Source: Desulfobacterales bacterium
GTDB lineage: Bacteria > Desulfobacterota > Desulfobacteria > Desulfobacterales > C00003060
Reading direction: 5' to 3'
Length of the DNA: 33,260 nt
Assembly (NCBI GenBank): GCA_013375395.1
Contig: JABXJW010000015.1
Span: forward strand, 1 to 33,260
How positions within the stretch are numbered: position 1 is the first letter of the stretch; the number at the start of each line of letters is the position of its first letter. Both the position numbers and the translations under genes were made by a program. Below, in pieces: positions 17,928 to 28,385 of this stretch. The notes under the pieces were generated by a model. It was not told the origin of the DNA and made no database searches. It was given only the letters and a program-made list of their open reading frames with translations.

Positions 17928-19283
17928 TTATAAGCTGATGCCGAAAGACTTTATCTTCTTGTACAGGTGGCTCCTTTCAATGCCGATTGCATCTGCGGTT
18001 TGAGAAATGTTGTTACCATTCTCCGAGAGCTTTCTGAGGATATATGCCTTTTCAAATTCCTTCTTTGCTTCTTTCAAGGCGCCCATATCAAATAAGTTGA
18101 AATCCTGTGTCACGGCATCCCGCTGCCTGTATGAAGGAGGGACATCCTCTCCGTCGATGACTTCTGATTGCGTCATGATGGCCAGTCGCTCCACCAAGTT
18201 TTTCAACTCGCGAACATTGCCGGGCCACCGGCAAGCCTTCAGGTGTTCGATGACCAGGGGCGTCACGGTCTTTTGGCTGCGGTGGTCCTCTTGAGAAAAT
18301 TCTTTCAGGAAAGTCTCAACCAGCAAGGGGATGTCTTCAGGGCGATTGCGCAAAGGGGGCACTTTGATGGGAATGACATTCAATCGATAATACAAATCCT
18401 CCCGAAAGGACCCAGTTTCAATCTCCTTTTCCAGGTCTTTGTTGCTTGCCGCCAGCACCCGTACATCCACGGTCAGGGTCCTGGTGCCTCCCACCCGTTC
18501 GAATTTCTGTTCCTGCAAAATTCGAAGAATCTTGGCCTGGGTTTTCAGACTCATGTCTCCTATCTCATCCAAAAAGATTGTACCCTTATCGGCTACCTCG
18601 AATTTGCCTCGCTTCTTGCTGGTAGCTCCTGTGAATGCCCCCTTCTCATGCCCGAAGAGTTCACTTTCGATCAACTCGTCAGGAATGGCGGCGCAATTCA
18701 CATCGATCATGGGCTTATCAGCTCGGTCGCTCATCTGGTGAATTGTGCGGGCCACAAGCTCCTTTCCAGATCCGTTTTCGCCCGTAATCAGGATCCAGGC
18801 ATTGGTGGGAGCAGCAACTGCAATCTGCTTCTTCAGTGCCTGGATGGGAGGACTGTTGCCTGTAATGGAATGTTTTTCGAGTGTCTTTTTGCGTAGAAAC
18901 CGATTCTCCTCCTCCAGTCGCCGGAAGTTGAGAGCATTATTGATGGTTACTGTGACCTTATCAATGGAAAGGGGTTTTTCGATAAAATCATAGGCTCCCA
19001 ACTTGGTTGCCTTAACGGCGGTCTCAATGGTTCCGTGACCGGAAATAATAACCACCTGGAGAAAGGGGTTGGCATCCTTGATTTCCCGAAGTGTTTCTAT
19101 ACCGTCCATACCCGGCATCCAGATGTCCAAAAGGACCAGGTCCGGAGATTCCTGCTCTATGATTTTCAAGGCTTCGTATCCGTTCAAAGCTGTCAGAACC
19201 TCAAACCCTTCATCGGAAAGGATGCCGCTCAGAGACTGCAATATGGTGGCTTCATCGTCCACAACCAGTATTGTAGGAAACAT
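17928..19283 (-). CDS. ntrX: Sigma-54-dependent response regulator, NtrX type
   Basis: Receiver ILVVDDEATILQSLSGILSDEGFEV; AAA+ GENGSGKELVARTIHQMSDRADKPMIDVNCAAIPDELIESELFGHEKGAFTGA; C-terminal Fis HTH. Confidence 0.93.
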   Translation of the reverse strand: MFPTILVVDDEATILQSLSGILSDEGFEVLTALNGYEALKIIEQESPDLVLLDIWMPGMDGIETLREIKDANPFLQVVIISGHGTIETAVKATKLGAYDFIEKPLSIDKVTVTINNALNFRRLEEENRFLRKKTLEKHSITGNSPPIQALKKQIAVAAPTNAWILITGENGSGKELVARTIHQMSDRADKPMIDVNCAAIPDELIESELFGHEKGAFTGATSKKRGKFEVADKGTIFLDEIGDMSLKTQAKILRILQEQKFERVGGTRTLTVDVRVLAASNKDLEKEIETGSFREDLYYRLNVIPIKVPPLRNRPEDIPLLVETFLKEFSQEDHRSQKTVTPLVIEHLKACRWPGNVRELKNLVERLAIMTQSEVIDGEDVPPSYRQRDAVTQDFNLFDMGALKEAKKEFEKAYILRKLSENGNNISQTADAIGIERSHLYKKIKSFGISL

Positions 19284-19485
19284 AGATCATCTCCTTTGAG
19301 GTCATTGGTCAATGGTCATTAGTCATTGGTCAATAATCGGCAGTTAGTAGTCGGCAAACAACCCAAAACCCCATGTAGCCGCCGGAGCCGTGATGACCAC
19401 CATCCCAATAGGACCATTACCTGCTTGTTAAGGACATCTGGAAGCTTGAAGTCTCCCATCCCAATGACCAGTGACTAATGACCAA

Positions 19486-21699
19486 CTACGCCGGCAATTC
19501 CACAATAAACTTTGTGCCGGTTGGGTGGTTGTCCTGGACTCGAATGAAGCCATTGTGATCCTCAATAATTGTGTTAACAATAGGCAGCCCCAGCCCTGTG
19601 CCGGCCTTCTTTGTGGAAAAATAAGGTTCAAAGAGACGAACCTTGTCCTCAGGCGGTATTCCGGTCCCTGTATCAATTACCTCCATTCGTACAAATTTCA
19701 AAATCGGGTCAAAGGTTAGTCGGACGGCAATCGCCCCCTGCCCGTCCATGGATGCAATCGCATTGTCAATCAGATTAAGCATCACGCGCTTCATCTGTGC
19801 TCGGTCTAAATTCAGCAGCGGGATATCCGACTGCGTGTCGATGTCTAATAAGATATGGGGATGTGCTTCCCGGTAAAGTGCTACAGCATCTTCGACAATA
19901 TCGGGCAGGTTGCATGGCTCAGGGTTTGACGCCGGCAGTTGGGCAAATGAAGAAAACTCGTTCACAAGGTTTCTGATCTGATCTACCTGATCAATAATAG
20001 TCTGCGTACACTCTATGAAAATCAAACTATCCCTTTGAATTTGATGGCTATACTTACGCCTTAGTCTTTGGGCGGAAAGTTTGATGGGAGTCAGCGGATT
20101 TTTTACCTCGTGAGCTATGCGCCTTGCCACCTCGCGCCAGGCCGCCATCCTTTGGGCCTTTTCAATCTCGGTCATGTCATCAAAAACGGCCACTGTACCC
20201 ATATAATGATCCTTTTCGTCTCTAAGGCCGGTTGCGTGGACCACAAAGGTGCGGGTCGTTTGACCAATGGTCAACCTCATAGTCCTTTCCGCCGAAAGTC
20301 CGGGACTGTTGTCCAGTTGTTCCAACAGCTCCTCAGCCAATGCCAAGTGTTGGGGCTTGAGAAGCTTCTTGTAGCTTCGATTCAATATCTCGTCCCCTTG
20401 CAAGCCCAGCATCTTTTCTGCCGATTTGTTGATGGTCGTAAACCCCCCCTTGGCATCAAGCGAGATAACACCGGTAGACACATTCCGCAAGACAGCCTCC
20501 ATGTAGATACGTCTTTGTTCAATCTCAAGGTTCCTTTTCTTAAGTTCCTGGGTCGACAGCTCAAGCTGTTGCTTTCCCGACCTCAGATCCCGGGTCATCT
20601 TGTTAAAGGCATTAACCAGGGTGCCCATCTCGTCATCGGCAACCATATCTATCATAAAGTTCAGGTCTCCTTCGGCCACGCGGCGCGTCCCCTCCGCCAG
20701 ACCCTGGATAGGGATGGTCAAACTCTTTGCCAGGTGGAATCCAAGCCACGTGGCGCAGAATATGATCAGCAGAGCCACAATAGACAGGGTCACCAAGTGA
20801 CTTGTCTGGATGGGGTTTTTGAGCATCCTCATCTGCTGATATTGATCAAACCCCCGGGAAATGGCCGCCATGTTTTGCGAAAGGCCCGGGGGAATAATGG
20901 TGGTCACGGCAACGACCCCCAGGGCCTTGTCCGGGCCTGCGTTAACCGGGATGCATCCAAGGGTCCTGATCATCTCTCCCGATGGAAGCAATCCTGTCAG
21001 GGTCAAAAAATCGCTCTCATGCAATTGCTTTTGAATGTCACCTGTCGATACCGGCTCCAATGGCGTCCCTTCCAGGTCTGCATCCAGTGCCACGGCCAGC
21101 CGCTCAGAGCGGATAGAGTAGATCTCAATGGCCTGTAAATTGAAAGCTCCCTGCACAACCCGCGCATAGTGTCTGAGGATCTTTTTATTTTCGTTGCCCA
21201 GCAAGTCCCGGCCCACGATTTGATAAGCAATCCGCTCAAGAAAGAAGCGGTTGTTGTCCGCAATATGCCTGTATACCTGTTTGCCCGCCTCTAAAGACTT
21301 TTCCAAGGACTGTTCCACAGGCACATTGAACCAAAAAGCCACACTGGAGGTGATGAACTGGACTGAAAAGAAGAACAGAAGAACAGTCGGAACCAGGGAT
21401 AGGCCGGCAAAGGCCACCACAAGCTTTGTCCGCAGATTGGTCCCCATCACTTTGCGCTTCCGGTCATAGAGGAGCTTAACGATGTTTCTGAAGACCAGAA
21501 AGGTCAACATCAACAACAGAAGCATATTGACGTTGATGAGGACGAACGTGATAATCGTATTGGAAAGAGGCAGTCCAGCCCCAAAGCGCACAACCTTAGT
21601 TTCCAAATAGGTGAACAGGCATACCAAGGTTAAAAGGATCAGGATAATGATCCGTTCACGCTTTCTGCGTTTGGCTTCTTGTTGCGAGATTGGACACAT
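19486..21699 (-). CDS. ntrY: Membrane sensor histidine kinase, NtrY type (HAMP-PAS-HisKA-HATPase)
   Basis: N-terminal TM helices, HAMP, PAS, MAAWREVARRIAHEVKNPLTPIKLSAQRLRRKY, STKKAGTGLGLPIVNTIIEDHNG. Confidence 0.93.
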   Translation of the reverse strand: MCPISQQEAKRRKRERIIILILLTLVCLFTYLETKVVRFGAGLPLSNTIITFVLINVNMLLLLMLTFLVFRNIVKLLYDRKRKVMGTNLRTKLVVAFAGLSLVPTVLLFFFSVQFITSSVAFWFNVPVEQSLEKSLEAGKQVYRHIADNNRFFLERIAYQIVGRDLLGNENKKILRHYARVVQGAFNLQAIEIYSIRSERLAVALDADLEGTPLEPVSTGDIQKQLHESDFLTLTGLLPSGEMIRTLGCIPVNAGPDKALGVVAVTTIIPPGLSQNMAAISRGFDQYQQMRMLKNPIQTSHLVTLSIVALLIIFCATWLGFHLAKSLTIPIQGLAEGTRRVAEGDLNFMIDMVADDEMGTLVNAFNKMTRDLRSGKQQLELSTQELKKRNLEIEQRRIYMEAVLRNVSTGVISLDAKGGFTTINKSAEKMLGLQGDEILNRSYKKLLKPQHLALAEELLEQLDNSPGLSAERTMRLTIGQTTRTFVVHATGLRDEKDHYMGTVAVFDDMTEIEKAQRMAAWREVARRIAHEVKNPLTPIKLSAQRLRRKYSHQIQRDSLIFIECTQTIIDQVDQIRNLVNEFSSFAQLPASNPEPCNLPDIVEDAVALYREAHPHILLDIDTQSDIPLLNLDRAQMKRVMLNLIDNAIASMDGQGAIAVRLTFDPILKFVRMEVIDTGTGIPPEDKVRLFEPYFSTKKAGTGLGLPIVNTIIEDHNGFIRVQDNHPTGTKFIVELPA

Positions 21700-21711
21700 G
21701 GGAATTTGGCT

Positions 21712-22272
21712 TTAATACATGAAGTCGGTAGTGTACCAATCGGTTTCAAAATCCCAAAGAAACAGAAAGAACCGAAACACGTAATGGAGGTAAAAAGGTA
21801 GAGTGATCTTGCTGAGTTCGGCCTTTATTCTTACCTGATAGCGAAGGTCTTTCTCAAGGGTTTCAAGCTTGGCAATTCTGAGATTCCCCACTTCCGCCAT
21901 GATACTCTTGGCCTCGGATAAAGAATTTACCACAATCGGCCTTCCATTGCCCTCGCTACTGGTAATGACAAACTCGTTTTTCAGGTTGTTGTACTTTACC
22001 GTGTGGTGGATCTCCAATCTGGCAATGTTTTTGTCTTTCCAAAAATTTCGCACCCGGTCCAGCAAGGCCAGGAACGTGAAGGTCGTAGGAACGCCGCTTA
22101 GGATGGCCTGCTCAAGATCCTCCGTAAAACACCCTCTAACTCTAAAATACAAGATGAGGTCATCCCTGGTGTTGGTCACAATGACCTCGGTTATCCTGGC
22201 ATCCTGACCCCAGGCCGACCCCGAGGCCAAAAGGTACGCACACAGGGTAAATATCCAGACCTTTTTTCTCAT
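21712..22272 (-). CDS. DUF4390 domain-containing secreted protein
   Basis: Signal peptide-like start; ITEVIVTNTRDDLILYFRVRGCFTEDLEQAILSGVPTTFTFLALLDRVR; directly upstream of ntrY. Confidence 0.85.
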   Translation of the reverse strand: MRKKVWIFTLCAYLLASGSAWGQDARITEVIVTNTRDDLILYFRVRGCFTEDLEQAILSGVPTTFTFLALLDRVRNFWKDKNIARLEIHHTVKYNNLKNEFVITSSEGNGRPIVVNSLSEAKSIMAEVGNLRIAKLETLEKDLRYQVRIKAELSKITLPFYLHYVFRFFLFLWDFETDWYTTDFMY

Positions 22273-22417
22273 GGAAAGCTTTACCTCAAAAATTCACGAA
22301 AAGACCCAACCGGCACGCAACTTAACGAGCAGCGTGGCCGATAGAAGCAAACCTTTTAATACAATAGCCAATCAGGCATTAAATTGCAAGGATTTAAAGG
22401 AGTAAGGATGGAGGACC

Positions 22418-23299
22418 TCAGCGTATGGCAACCGAGGCTTCCAAGGTTTCCCAACAGGACTTTTCGTCTATGAATCTTCTCAGAAGGGCATGATTGAGGG
22501 CGTGGCCCGATTTGTGAGCTACAATATGGCCAATAATAGGCATACCGAGAAGGGAGAGGTCACCGATGCAGTCCAGTATCTTGTGGCGGACAAACTCGTC
22601 TTTGTACCGAAGCCCTTCAGGGTTCAAAATCCTGTCCGCGTCAATAACCACCGCATTTTCCAGGGACCCGCCACGGGCGAATCCATTCCGTTTCAAGTAG
22701 TCGACCTCACGGAGGAAGCCGAAGGTCCTGGCCCGGCTGATTTCCCTCTCAAATTGGCCATCAATCAGTGAAATGGAATATGACTGATGTCTTAGCAATG
22801 GATGTTGAAAATCTATGGAACAGGTAACTTTAAGGGTGTCTGACGGATAAAGCCCGACCTTCTTGTCTTCATCCAGCATCTCGATCGGTTTCTTCACGAC
22901 GAACATATATCTGTTGCCAGGCAGGGCCTTGATCCCCGCTTCTTTCAGCATGGCCGTAAAAGGCCCGGCGCTACCATCCATGATAGGGGCCTCATAGGCA
23001 TCCATCTCCACCAAGGCGTTATCTATGCTGAGGCCGACAAAAGTGGCCATCAGATGTTCGACGGTGGATATAATCACGCCATCGGTCCCAAGTGTCGTGG
23101 CCAGGCTCGTGTCAACCACATTGCGAAAATGGGCGCTAATAACAGGCTTGTGGAGGAGATCGGTACGTACGAATTTGATGCCGTGGTTGGCCGGCGCAGG
23201 CTTGATGGTCAAAGTCACTTTCTTGCCGGAGTGAAGTCCTATGCCGGTGCATTGAACAGGGCGGGCCACTGTGCGCTGATGAGTATACATATCGCGCAT
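22418..23299 (-). CDS. lpxC: UDP-3-O-acyl-N-acetylglucosamine deacetylase
   Basis: QRTVARPVQCTGIGLHSGKKVTLTIKPAPANHGIKFVRTDL; STVEHLMATFVGLSIDNALVEMDAYEAPIMDGSAGPF; HKILDCIGDLSLLG. Confidence 0.97.
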   Translation of the reverse strand: MRDMYTHQRTVARPVQCTGIGLHSGKKVTLTIKPAPANHGIKFVRTDLLHKPVISAHFRNVVDTSLATTLGTDGVIISTVEHLMATFVGLSIDNALVEMDAYEAPIMDGSAGPFTAMLKEAGIKALPGNRYMFVVKKPIEMLDEDKKVGLYPSDTLKVTCSIDFQHPLLRHQSYSISLIDGQFEREISRARTFGFLREVDYLKRNGFARGGSLENAVVIDADRILNPEGLRYKDEFVRHKILDCIGDLSLLGMPIIGHIVAHKSGHALNHALLRRFIDEKSCWETLEASVAIR

Positions 23300-23806
23300 C
23301 CTTTATTCAAAAATTGCTTCTTTGTAAAGGCAAAAATCGTATATTCCTACAAAGATGCATAAGAAACAAAATAGTTTTAGAAAACCTTTCATGCAATAAA
23401 CATACCAGAGGCAAACCCGGCTTGAAAACGGCCATTAATATGCAACTTCTTGAATAAACACAAAATTGGTTCACAACCAAATCTCTTGCCGATGTCATGT
23501 TATTTCACGCTACAGCTACTGTGTGTGTAGAAAAACATTCACTGCTCTTGAAAGCCGTGTCCTTTTTGCAACAAAGCGCCTTCACTCAGGGAATGCCGCA
23601 GCCACCCACATAACTGGTGTCAACAAAATGCTTGCTTTTGAGAAAACTCTCTGTTATACGTTGTAAAATCGCAGTGTTAGGCTTGAAGTGAGCGGCTCAA
23701 GCATCAAGCATATGGCCCATATGTACACGAAGCGCTCATTTTACTCCTTTCTTTTCTACCCCAAATAGCTTTTTTTTTAAAGGCCAAAATACCCAGTGGA
23801 GGCATA

Positions 23807-25342
23807 TTGCTTGCCAGGGCTTTGAGCAGCGCTGTTCTCGGCGTTGATGCCTATATCGTCGATGTGGAGGTCGATATCAGGCGCGGTTTGCCGAGTTTTC
23901 ATACAGTAGGTCTGCCTGAGGCTGCTGTCAAGGAAAGCAAAGACCGTGTCAAATCTGCTATTAACAATTCCGGTTACAGATTTCCGGACGATCGGATCAC
24001 CGTCAACCTGGCGCCCGCCGATATCAAGAAGGAAGGAACCGGGTTCGACCTTCCCATAGCCGTCGGCATCCTGGCAGCCACAGGCATTGTACCCCGAAAC
24101 ATACTTTCCGAATACCTTATCCTGGGCGAACTCTCCCTTGACGGACGCATCAAGCCGATCAGGGGCTCACTGCCGGTTGCATTATCAGCCAAAAATTCCG
24201 GTCTTCGCGGCATTATAGTACCAAAGGACAATGCAAAGGAAGCCAGTGTGGTAAACGGCATAGGAGTTCTTCCGGTTGTCAACCTGGCCGAACTGGTGGA
24301 GTTCCTTTGCGGCTTGAGTGCCATACGCGCGGAATCGATCGATGTGCAGAGCATTTTTGAGCAACCCCCATCAGATGACATTGACTTTTCCGAGGTAAGA
24401 GGCCAAGAGCATGCAAAGCGGGCCTTGGAGGTGGCAGCAGCCGGCGGGCATAACATGATTATGATAGGCCCGCCCGGCGCCGGCAAGACCATGCTGGCCA
24501 AGCGTCTGGCCACTATCTTGCCCCCTATCACGTTTGAGGAAGCCATTGAAACGACAAAGGTGTATAGCGTGGTAGGGATGCTGAAAAAGGACCGGGCCTT
24601 GATTACGCAACAGCCCTTTCGCTCCCCGCACCACACCATTTCAGATGCCGGCCTCATAGGCGGGGGTCATATCCCCAGGCCGGGCGAGGTAAGCCTTGCC
24701 CACAACGGAGTTCTTTTCCTCGACGAACTTCCGGAGTTTAAAAAAAATGTACTTGAGGTGCTGCGCCAGCCCATGGAAGACGGCCGCGTAACTATCGCCA
24801 GAGCCCTTACCAGCATCACCTACCCGGCAAGGTTCATGCTGGTGGCTGCCATGAATCCCTGCCCGTGCGGTTACTTTTCCGACCCCAATCATGAGTGCAC
24901 GTGCACTCATGCGAGGATTTATCGGTATCGGTCAAAGGTATCGGGCCCGCTCATGGACCGCATCGACATCCATGTAGAGGTTCCGGCCGTGCGCTATAAG
25001 GATCTTTCCGGTCAGTATGAAGCAGAAAGCTCTGCTGCCGTAAGAAAGCGGGTAAGGCAGGCTCGCGCCATACAGTCTGAAAGGCTCAAACGGACCAAGA
25101 TTCACTGCAATGCCCAGATGACAAACCGGCAGATCAAAAGATATTGCCCCATAGACGGCGATTCCCACAGCCTCCTTGAAACAGCCATCGACAAACTCGG
25201 GCTTTCTGCCAGGGCATTCAACCGGATACTCAAGATCGCAAGGACCATAGCCGATCTTGAGCAAGCCGAGCAGATTGCCGTCCATCATGTCTCAGAAGCG
25301 ATCCAATACCGCAGCCTCGACCGTGCCGGCCTGTTTACCTGA
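23807..25342 (+). CDS. YifB/ComM family Mg-chelatase-like AAA ATPase (TTG start)
   Basis: [92 protein letters not shown] upstream of TTG at 23807. Confidence 0.95.
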   Translation: MLARALSSAVLGVDAYIVDVEVDIRRGLPSFHTVGLPEAAVKESKDRVKSAINNSGYRFPDDRITVNLAPADIKKEGTGFDLPIAVGILAATGIVPRNILSEYLILGELSLDGRIKPIRGSLPVALSAKNSGLRGIIVPKDNAKEASVVNGIGVLPVVNLAELVEFLCGLSAIRAESIDVQSIFEQPPSDDIDFSEVRGQEHAKRALEVAAAGGHNMIMIGPPGAGKTMLAKRLATILPPITFEEAIETTKVYSVVGMLKKDRALITQQPFRSPHHTISDAGLIGGGHIPRPGEVSLAHNGVLFLDELPEFKKNVLEVLRQPMEDGRVTIARALTSITYPARFMLVAAMNPCPCGYFSDPNHECTCTHARIYRYRSKVSGPLMDRIDIHVEVPAVRYKDLSGQYEAESSAAVRKRVRQARAIQSERLKRTKIHCNAQMTNRQIKRYCPIDGDSHSLLETAIDKLGLSARAFNRILKIARTIADLEQAEQIAVHHVSEAIQYRSLDRAGLFT

Positions 25343-25402
25343 ACAAAGGAGAAAAATGGTATCTTTGAAGTATTGACATCTCTCCTCGGCGTAAGGAGCG
25401 TT

Positions 25403-25690
25403 TTAATGTCCAGCTTTTGCAACCTTTTCGATAACCTTCTGTAATTTTACCGAAACCTCCTCGGCAATATTTCTTGGCTTCTCACTTTGGATTATCTCGA
25501 GAGCAAAAACGGGATTGAGGGCTGAAATACAGGATTTTTTATCGTCGGTTTCATAGACAATGACGTTACAAGGCAAAAGAAGCCCCACGTCAAGATCGGC
25601 CTCCAGAGATCGAAGCGCATATGGTGGGTTGCATGCCCCCAATATCGCATACTTTCTAAAATGCTTTTGAGGTCAATAGGGTAAATACAG
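25403..25690 (-). pseudogene. DUF302 domain remnant with frameshift
   Basis: Frame KHFRKYAILGACNPPYALRSLEADLDVGLLLPCNVIVYE is the DUF302 C-terminal half; the preceding IDLK is in another frame. One extra A in the A-run would restore IDLKKHFRKY. Confidence 0.7.
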
Positions 25691-25869
25691 TATTTCTCTT
25701 CATGAAATGCTGTATTTGGAGATATCGCTTGCAGGCAGCCTAGGGGGGTTAGGCAGGCCATAACAAGTCACAAGGATCAGGTTGTGGGCTTCTATAGATT
25801 AGGGGCAGCTTGGGGACATCCTTAAGAAGAGGAATTGTCCAAAAAAGGGTAAACGGCGCCATATAGTCT

Positions 25870-26040
25870 TCAGGAAACAGGTCGTTCGGATTGCTGATCT
25901 TGACATCCTATGTTCCCCTGGGATTCACTTGCATGCAGCGAGTTGCGTTCATCTCTTTGCTTGGACTTTTTCCAAAACCTTATGATTTGTTCGGCGAATC
26001 GAAAACGCATATCAACGTCCCTATTGCGGCATTCATCCAT
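25870..26040 (-). CDS. Small hypothetical ORF (56 aa) downstream of the riboswitch-like element
   Basis: ATG at 26040 behind CAAGGAGG: MDECRNRDVDMRFRFAEQIIRFWKKSKQRDERNSLHASESQGNIGCQDQQSERPVS*. Below the ORF-track cutoff. Confidence 0.4.
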   Translation of the reverse strand: MDECRNRDVDMRFRFAEQIIRFWKKSKQRDERNSLHASESQGNIGCQDQQSERPVS

Positions 26041-26109
26041 TTTAATTTGAACCTCCTTGAGTCACACGCTATCCATACAAAACCCCATCCTCTTCGAGAA
26101 AGAAAATGA

Positions 26110-26216
26110 GTTCGCCTATTGTATGCTCTACCACCCGTGCAGTCCCGTTGCCCATCATTGTCGGGCCGGAGACTTTGCATCCCGCGCTTTCGGGAGGTTT
26201 GCCTTTTTCACAATGT
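26110..26216 (-). ncRNA. GEMM-I-like cyclic-dinucleotide riboswitch (c-di-GMP-I class)
   Basis: Minus strand AAAGGCAAACCTCCCGAAAGCGCGGGATGCAAAGTCTCCGGCCCGACAATGATGGGCAACGGGACTGCACGGG carries GEMM-I hallmarks: GGCAAACC, GAAA loop, (A)NGCAAAG, CTCCGGCC. Boundaries approximate. Confidence 0.72.
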
Positions 26217-26340
26217 CTTATCGTCCTTGTTATCGGAATGTGCGGGACAAGCCTTTAGACTCATTTGGAACTGTTTCACGATAACCCGAGAAAATGCAAT
26301 GATGCGTAATTCGTTGATATTTTGGGCTATTAAACCCAAC

Positions 26341-26375
26341 ATCCCAGTATTCCAATTGTGAGCGAAGCGAACTAA
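26341..26375. repeat. Copy of the CCAGTATTCCAATTGTGAGCGAAGCGA(A/G)CTAA element (other copies 17874-17905 and partial ~16806-16825)
   Basis: Near-identical string; each copy sits within about 30 bp downstream of the stop of a minus-strand gene. Confidence 0.75.
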
Positions 26376-26388
26376 CTTTTATATACAC

Positions 26389-28302
26389 TTAGATCCTCAG
26401 TGCCGACTCTGTGGCGCTCCTTAATGCCGAGCCGAGATTTCCGACACAGGCTGCATCCCCCACACCGATGACTTCCTTGATCTTTCCCCTCAGGTCCGTC
26501 AAAAGACTGTTTTCCGGCTCCGGGCAAACAGCCAATATCACCTGGTCTGCCTCAAGCGCAAGCTCTTTTTCGTCTTTGTTTTTGAGACGCACACTATTTT
26601 TTTCAATAGAGGCAACTTGAGTTTCAGTTAAAATGGTCACTCTTTTTTCAGAAAGCCTTGAAAGGAGTCGTTCGCGAGGTATCTTTTTCATCTTGGAAAG
26701 CACTTGAGGCAACATTTCCACTACCGTCAGCTCTTTTTCAGGACCGGCCAGCCAGTCGGCTGTCTCGCAACCGGTATCACCTCCGCCTATAATTACTATC
26801 TTTCGGCCTGGGGCAATTTTTTGCTCATATATCTGCCGGACATCGCAAACCATATCAGATTCAGCACCGGCAATGGCCGGGCGGCCTGCGCGCGAACCCG
26901 TGGCCACAATCACTACGTCCGGACTAAGATCGACAATATCGGAGACTTCGGCTCGACGTTCGAGACAAACCCGGACTTGGGTTTTGCTGAGAGAGTGTCT
27001 CAGATAGCGGAGGAGTTCCGACATTTCTTCTTTAAAAGGCGCAAGACCGGCAAGCCTGGCCTGGCCTCCGAGGGCGGCATCCTTCTCCCACAGCTCCACA
27101 TCGTGTCCTCTCTGTGCGGCTATGATGGCGGCCTGGATACCGGCCGGTCCCCCGCCGGCCACCAGCACCTTCTTTTTTTTCTCAGCAGCAGAGATCTTCA
27201 AGCAATACTCAAGGCCGGCAAAGGGGTTGACCGTGCAGGCTCTTCCCAATTTTGGGACCCCTTTCTGTGCGCAGTCCTCCAGGCAGTAGACGCATCCACG
27301 GATATCGGCTGTCATATCCGATTCAGCCTTTCGGGCAAAATCAGGATCAGCAACCAGGGCACGGGCCATGGCCGCAAAATCAGCCTTCCCCTTGGCAATG
27401 ATGTCATCGGCAATATTCGGTGTATTTATCTTTCCTATGGCCGCCACTGGGATCTTGACCGAGGCCTTGATCTGTGCTGCCAGATCGACCAATGGCCCCG
27501 GCTGGCTCTCGTGTGAAGGGATCGTTACAAACTTGGTCGATTTATTACCCGCGTTGGCCACGATGGCATCAGCCCCCGCTGCCTCGACCAGCACGGCTAT
27601 GTCCTTGGCATCCTCAACAGACAATCCACCTTCGACAAACTCGTCACAGACCAGCTTGATCATCACCGGAAAATCCCGGCTGGCAAACCTTTTCACTTTA
27701 CCGATCAATTCGGTCAGAAACCGGGTACGGTTCTCCAACGACCCTCCCATCTCATCTTTGCGTTTATTTGAAAGCGGAGAAAGGAGCTGTGCAATCAGGT
27801 CGCCGTAGCTCGCCTGGATTTCCACTCCATCGTAGCCGATCTGCCTCGCCCTCTTGGCCCCATTGGCCATAATGTCGATGATCTCGACTGCCTCTTGGGA
27901 AGACATTGCATTTGCCAGAGAAACGACCCAAACATCACCCTTTTTCTTGGCGCCGGGAACCTCTTTTTCAAAAGTCCTCTCCTTTGGATAATTGAGGTGC
28001 ATAAAGGCCCTGGCCCCTTCTGCATGAATGACATCGAGAAGCTCTGATATGCCATTGGCGTATTCTTCGGTGTCAAAGCGAAGTTCTTGAGGGCCTTTGT
28101 AGGCCCTCGGATAATCGAGGCACGGACAGTCCAGTACGATCAAGCCCACGCCGCCTTTGGCCCTGGCCCGATAAAACTCTGCCATCCTCGAGTTAACCTT
28201 GCTCTCAGTAGCGTATTTGGTGGGAAAAAGGGACATGATGATTCTATTCTTGAGACGGCACTCACCTATGCTGCCCGATTCGAAGAGACGGGAAAATTTC
28301 AT
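26389..28302 (-). CDS. NADH:flavin oxidoreductase / 2,4-dienoyl-CoA reductase-like protein (OYE + FAD/NAD(P) domains)
   Basis: MKFSRLFESGSIGECRLKNRIIMSLFPTKYA...; GVEIQASYGDLIAQLLSPLSNKRKDEMGGSLENRTRF; CVYCLEDCAQKGVPKLGRACTVNP; VLVAGGGPAGIQAAIIAAQRGHDVELWEK. Confidence 0.93.
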   Translation of the reverse strand: MKFSRLFESGSIGECRLKNRIIMSLFPTKYATESKVNSRMAEFYRARAKGGVGLIVLDCPCLDYPRAYKGPQELRFDTEEYANGISELLDVIHAEGARAFMHLNYPKERTFEKEVPGAKKKGDVWVVSLANAMSSQEAVEIIDIMANGAKRARQIGYDGVEIQASYGDLIAQLLSPLSNKRKDEMGGSLENRTRFLTELIGKVKRFASRDFPVMIKLVCDEFVEGGLSVEDAKDIAVLVEAAGADAIVANAGNKSTKFVTIPSHESQPGPLVDLAAQIKASVKIPVAAIGKINTPNIADDIIAKGKADFAAMARALVADPDFARKAESDMTADIRGCVYCLEDCAQKGVPKLGRACTVNPFAGLEYCLKISAAEKKKKVLVAGGGPAGIQAAIIAAQRGHDVELWEKDAALGGQARLAGLAPFKEEMSELLRYLRHSLSKTQVRVCLERRAEVSDIVDLSPDVVIVATGSRAGRPAIAGAESDMVCDVRQIYEQKIAPGRKIVIIGGGDTGCETADWLAGPEKELTVVEMLPQVLSKMKKIPRERLLSRLSEKRVTILTETQVASIEKNSVRLKNKDEKELALEADQVILAVCPEPENSLLTDLRGKIKEVIGVGDAACVGNLGSALRSATESALRI

Positions 28303-28385
28303 ATTATCCCTCCATAACCCGGATAACCCGGAACCAAACAAGAATAGCTTAAGACTTAGAAAATAAAGTCAAATCTAACTCGAAC

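Noticed and set aside
20068-21138. 356-aa plus-strand ORF
   Set aside because: Fully antisense to ntrY, low-complexity composition, no recognizable domain; the minus-strand frame has clear HAMP/PAS/HisKA motifs.
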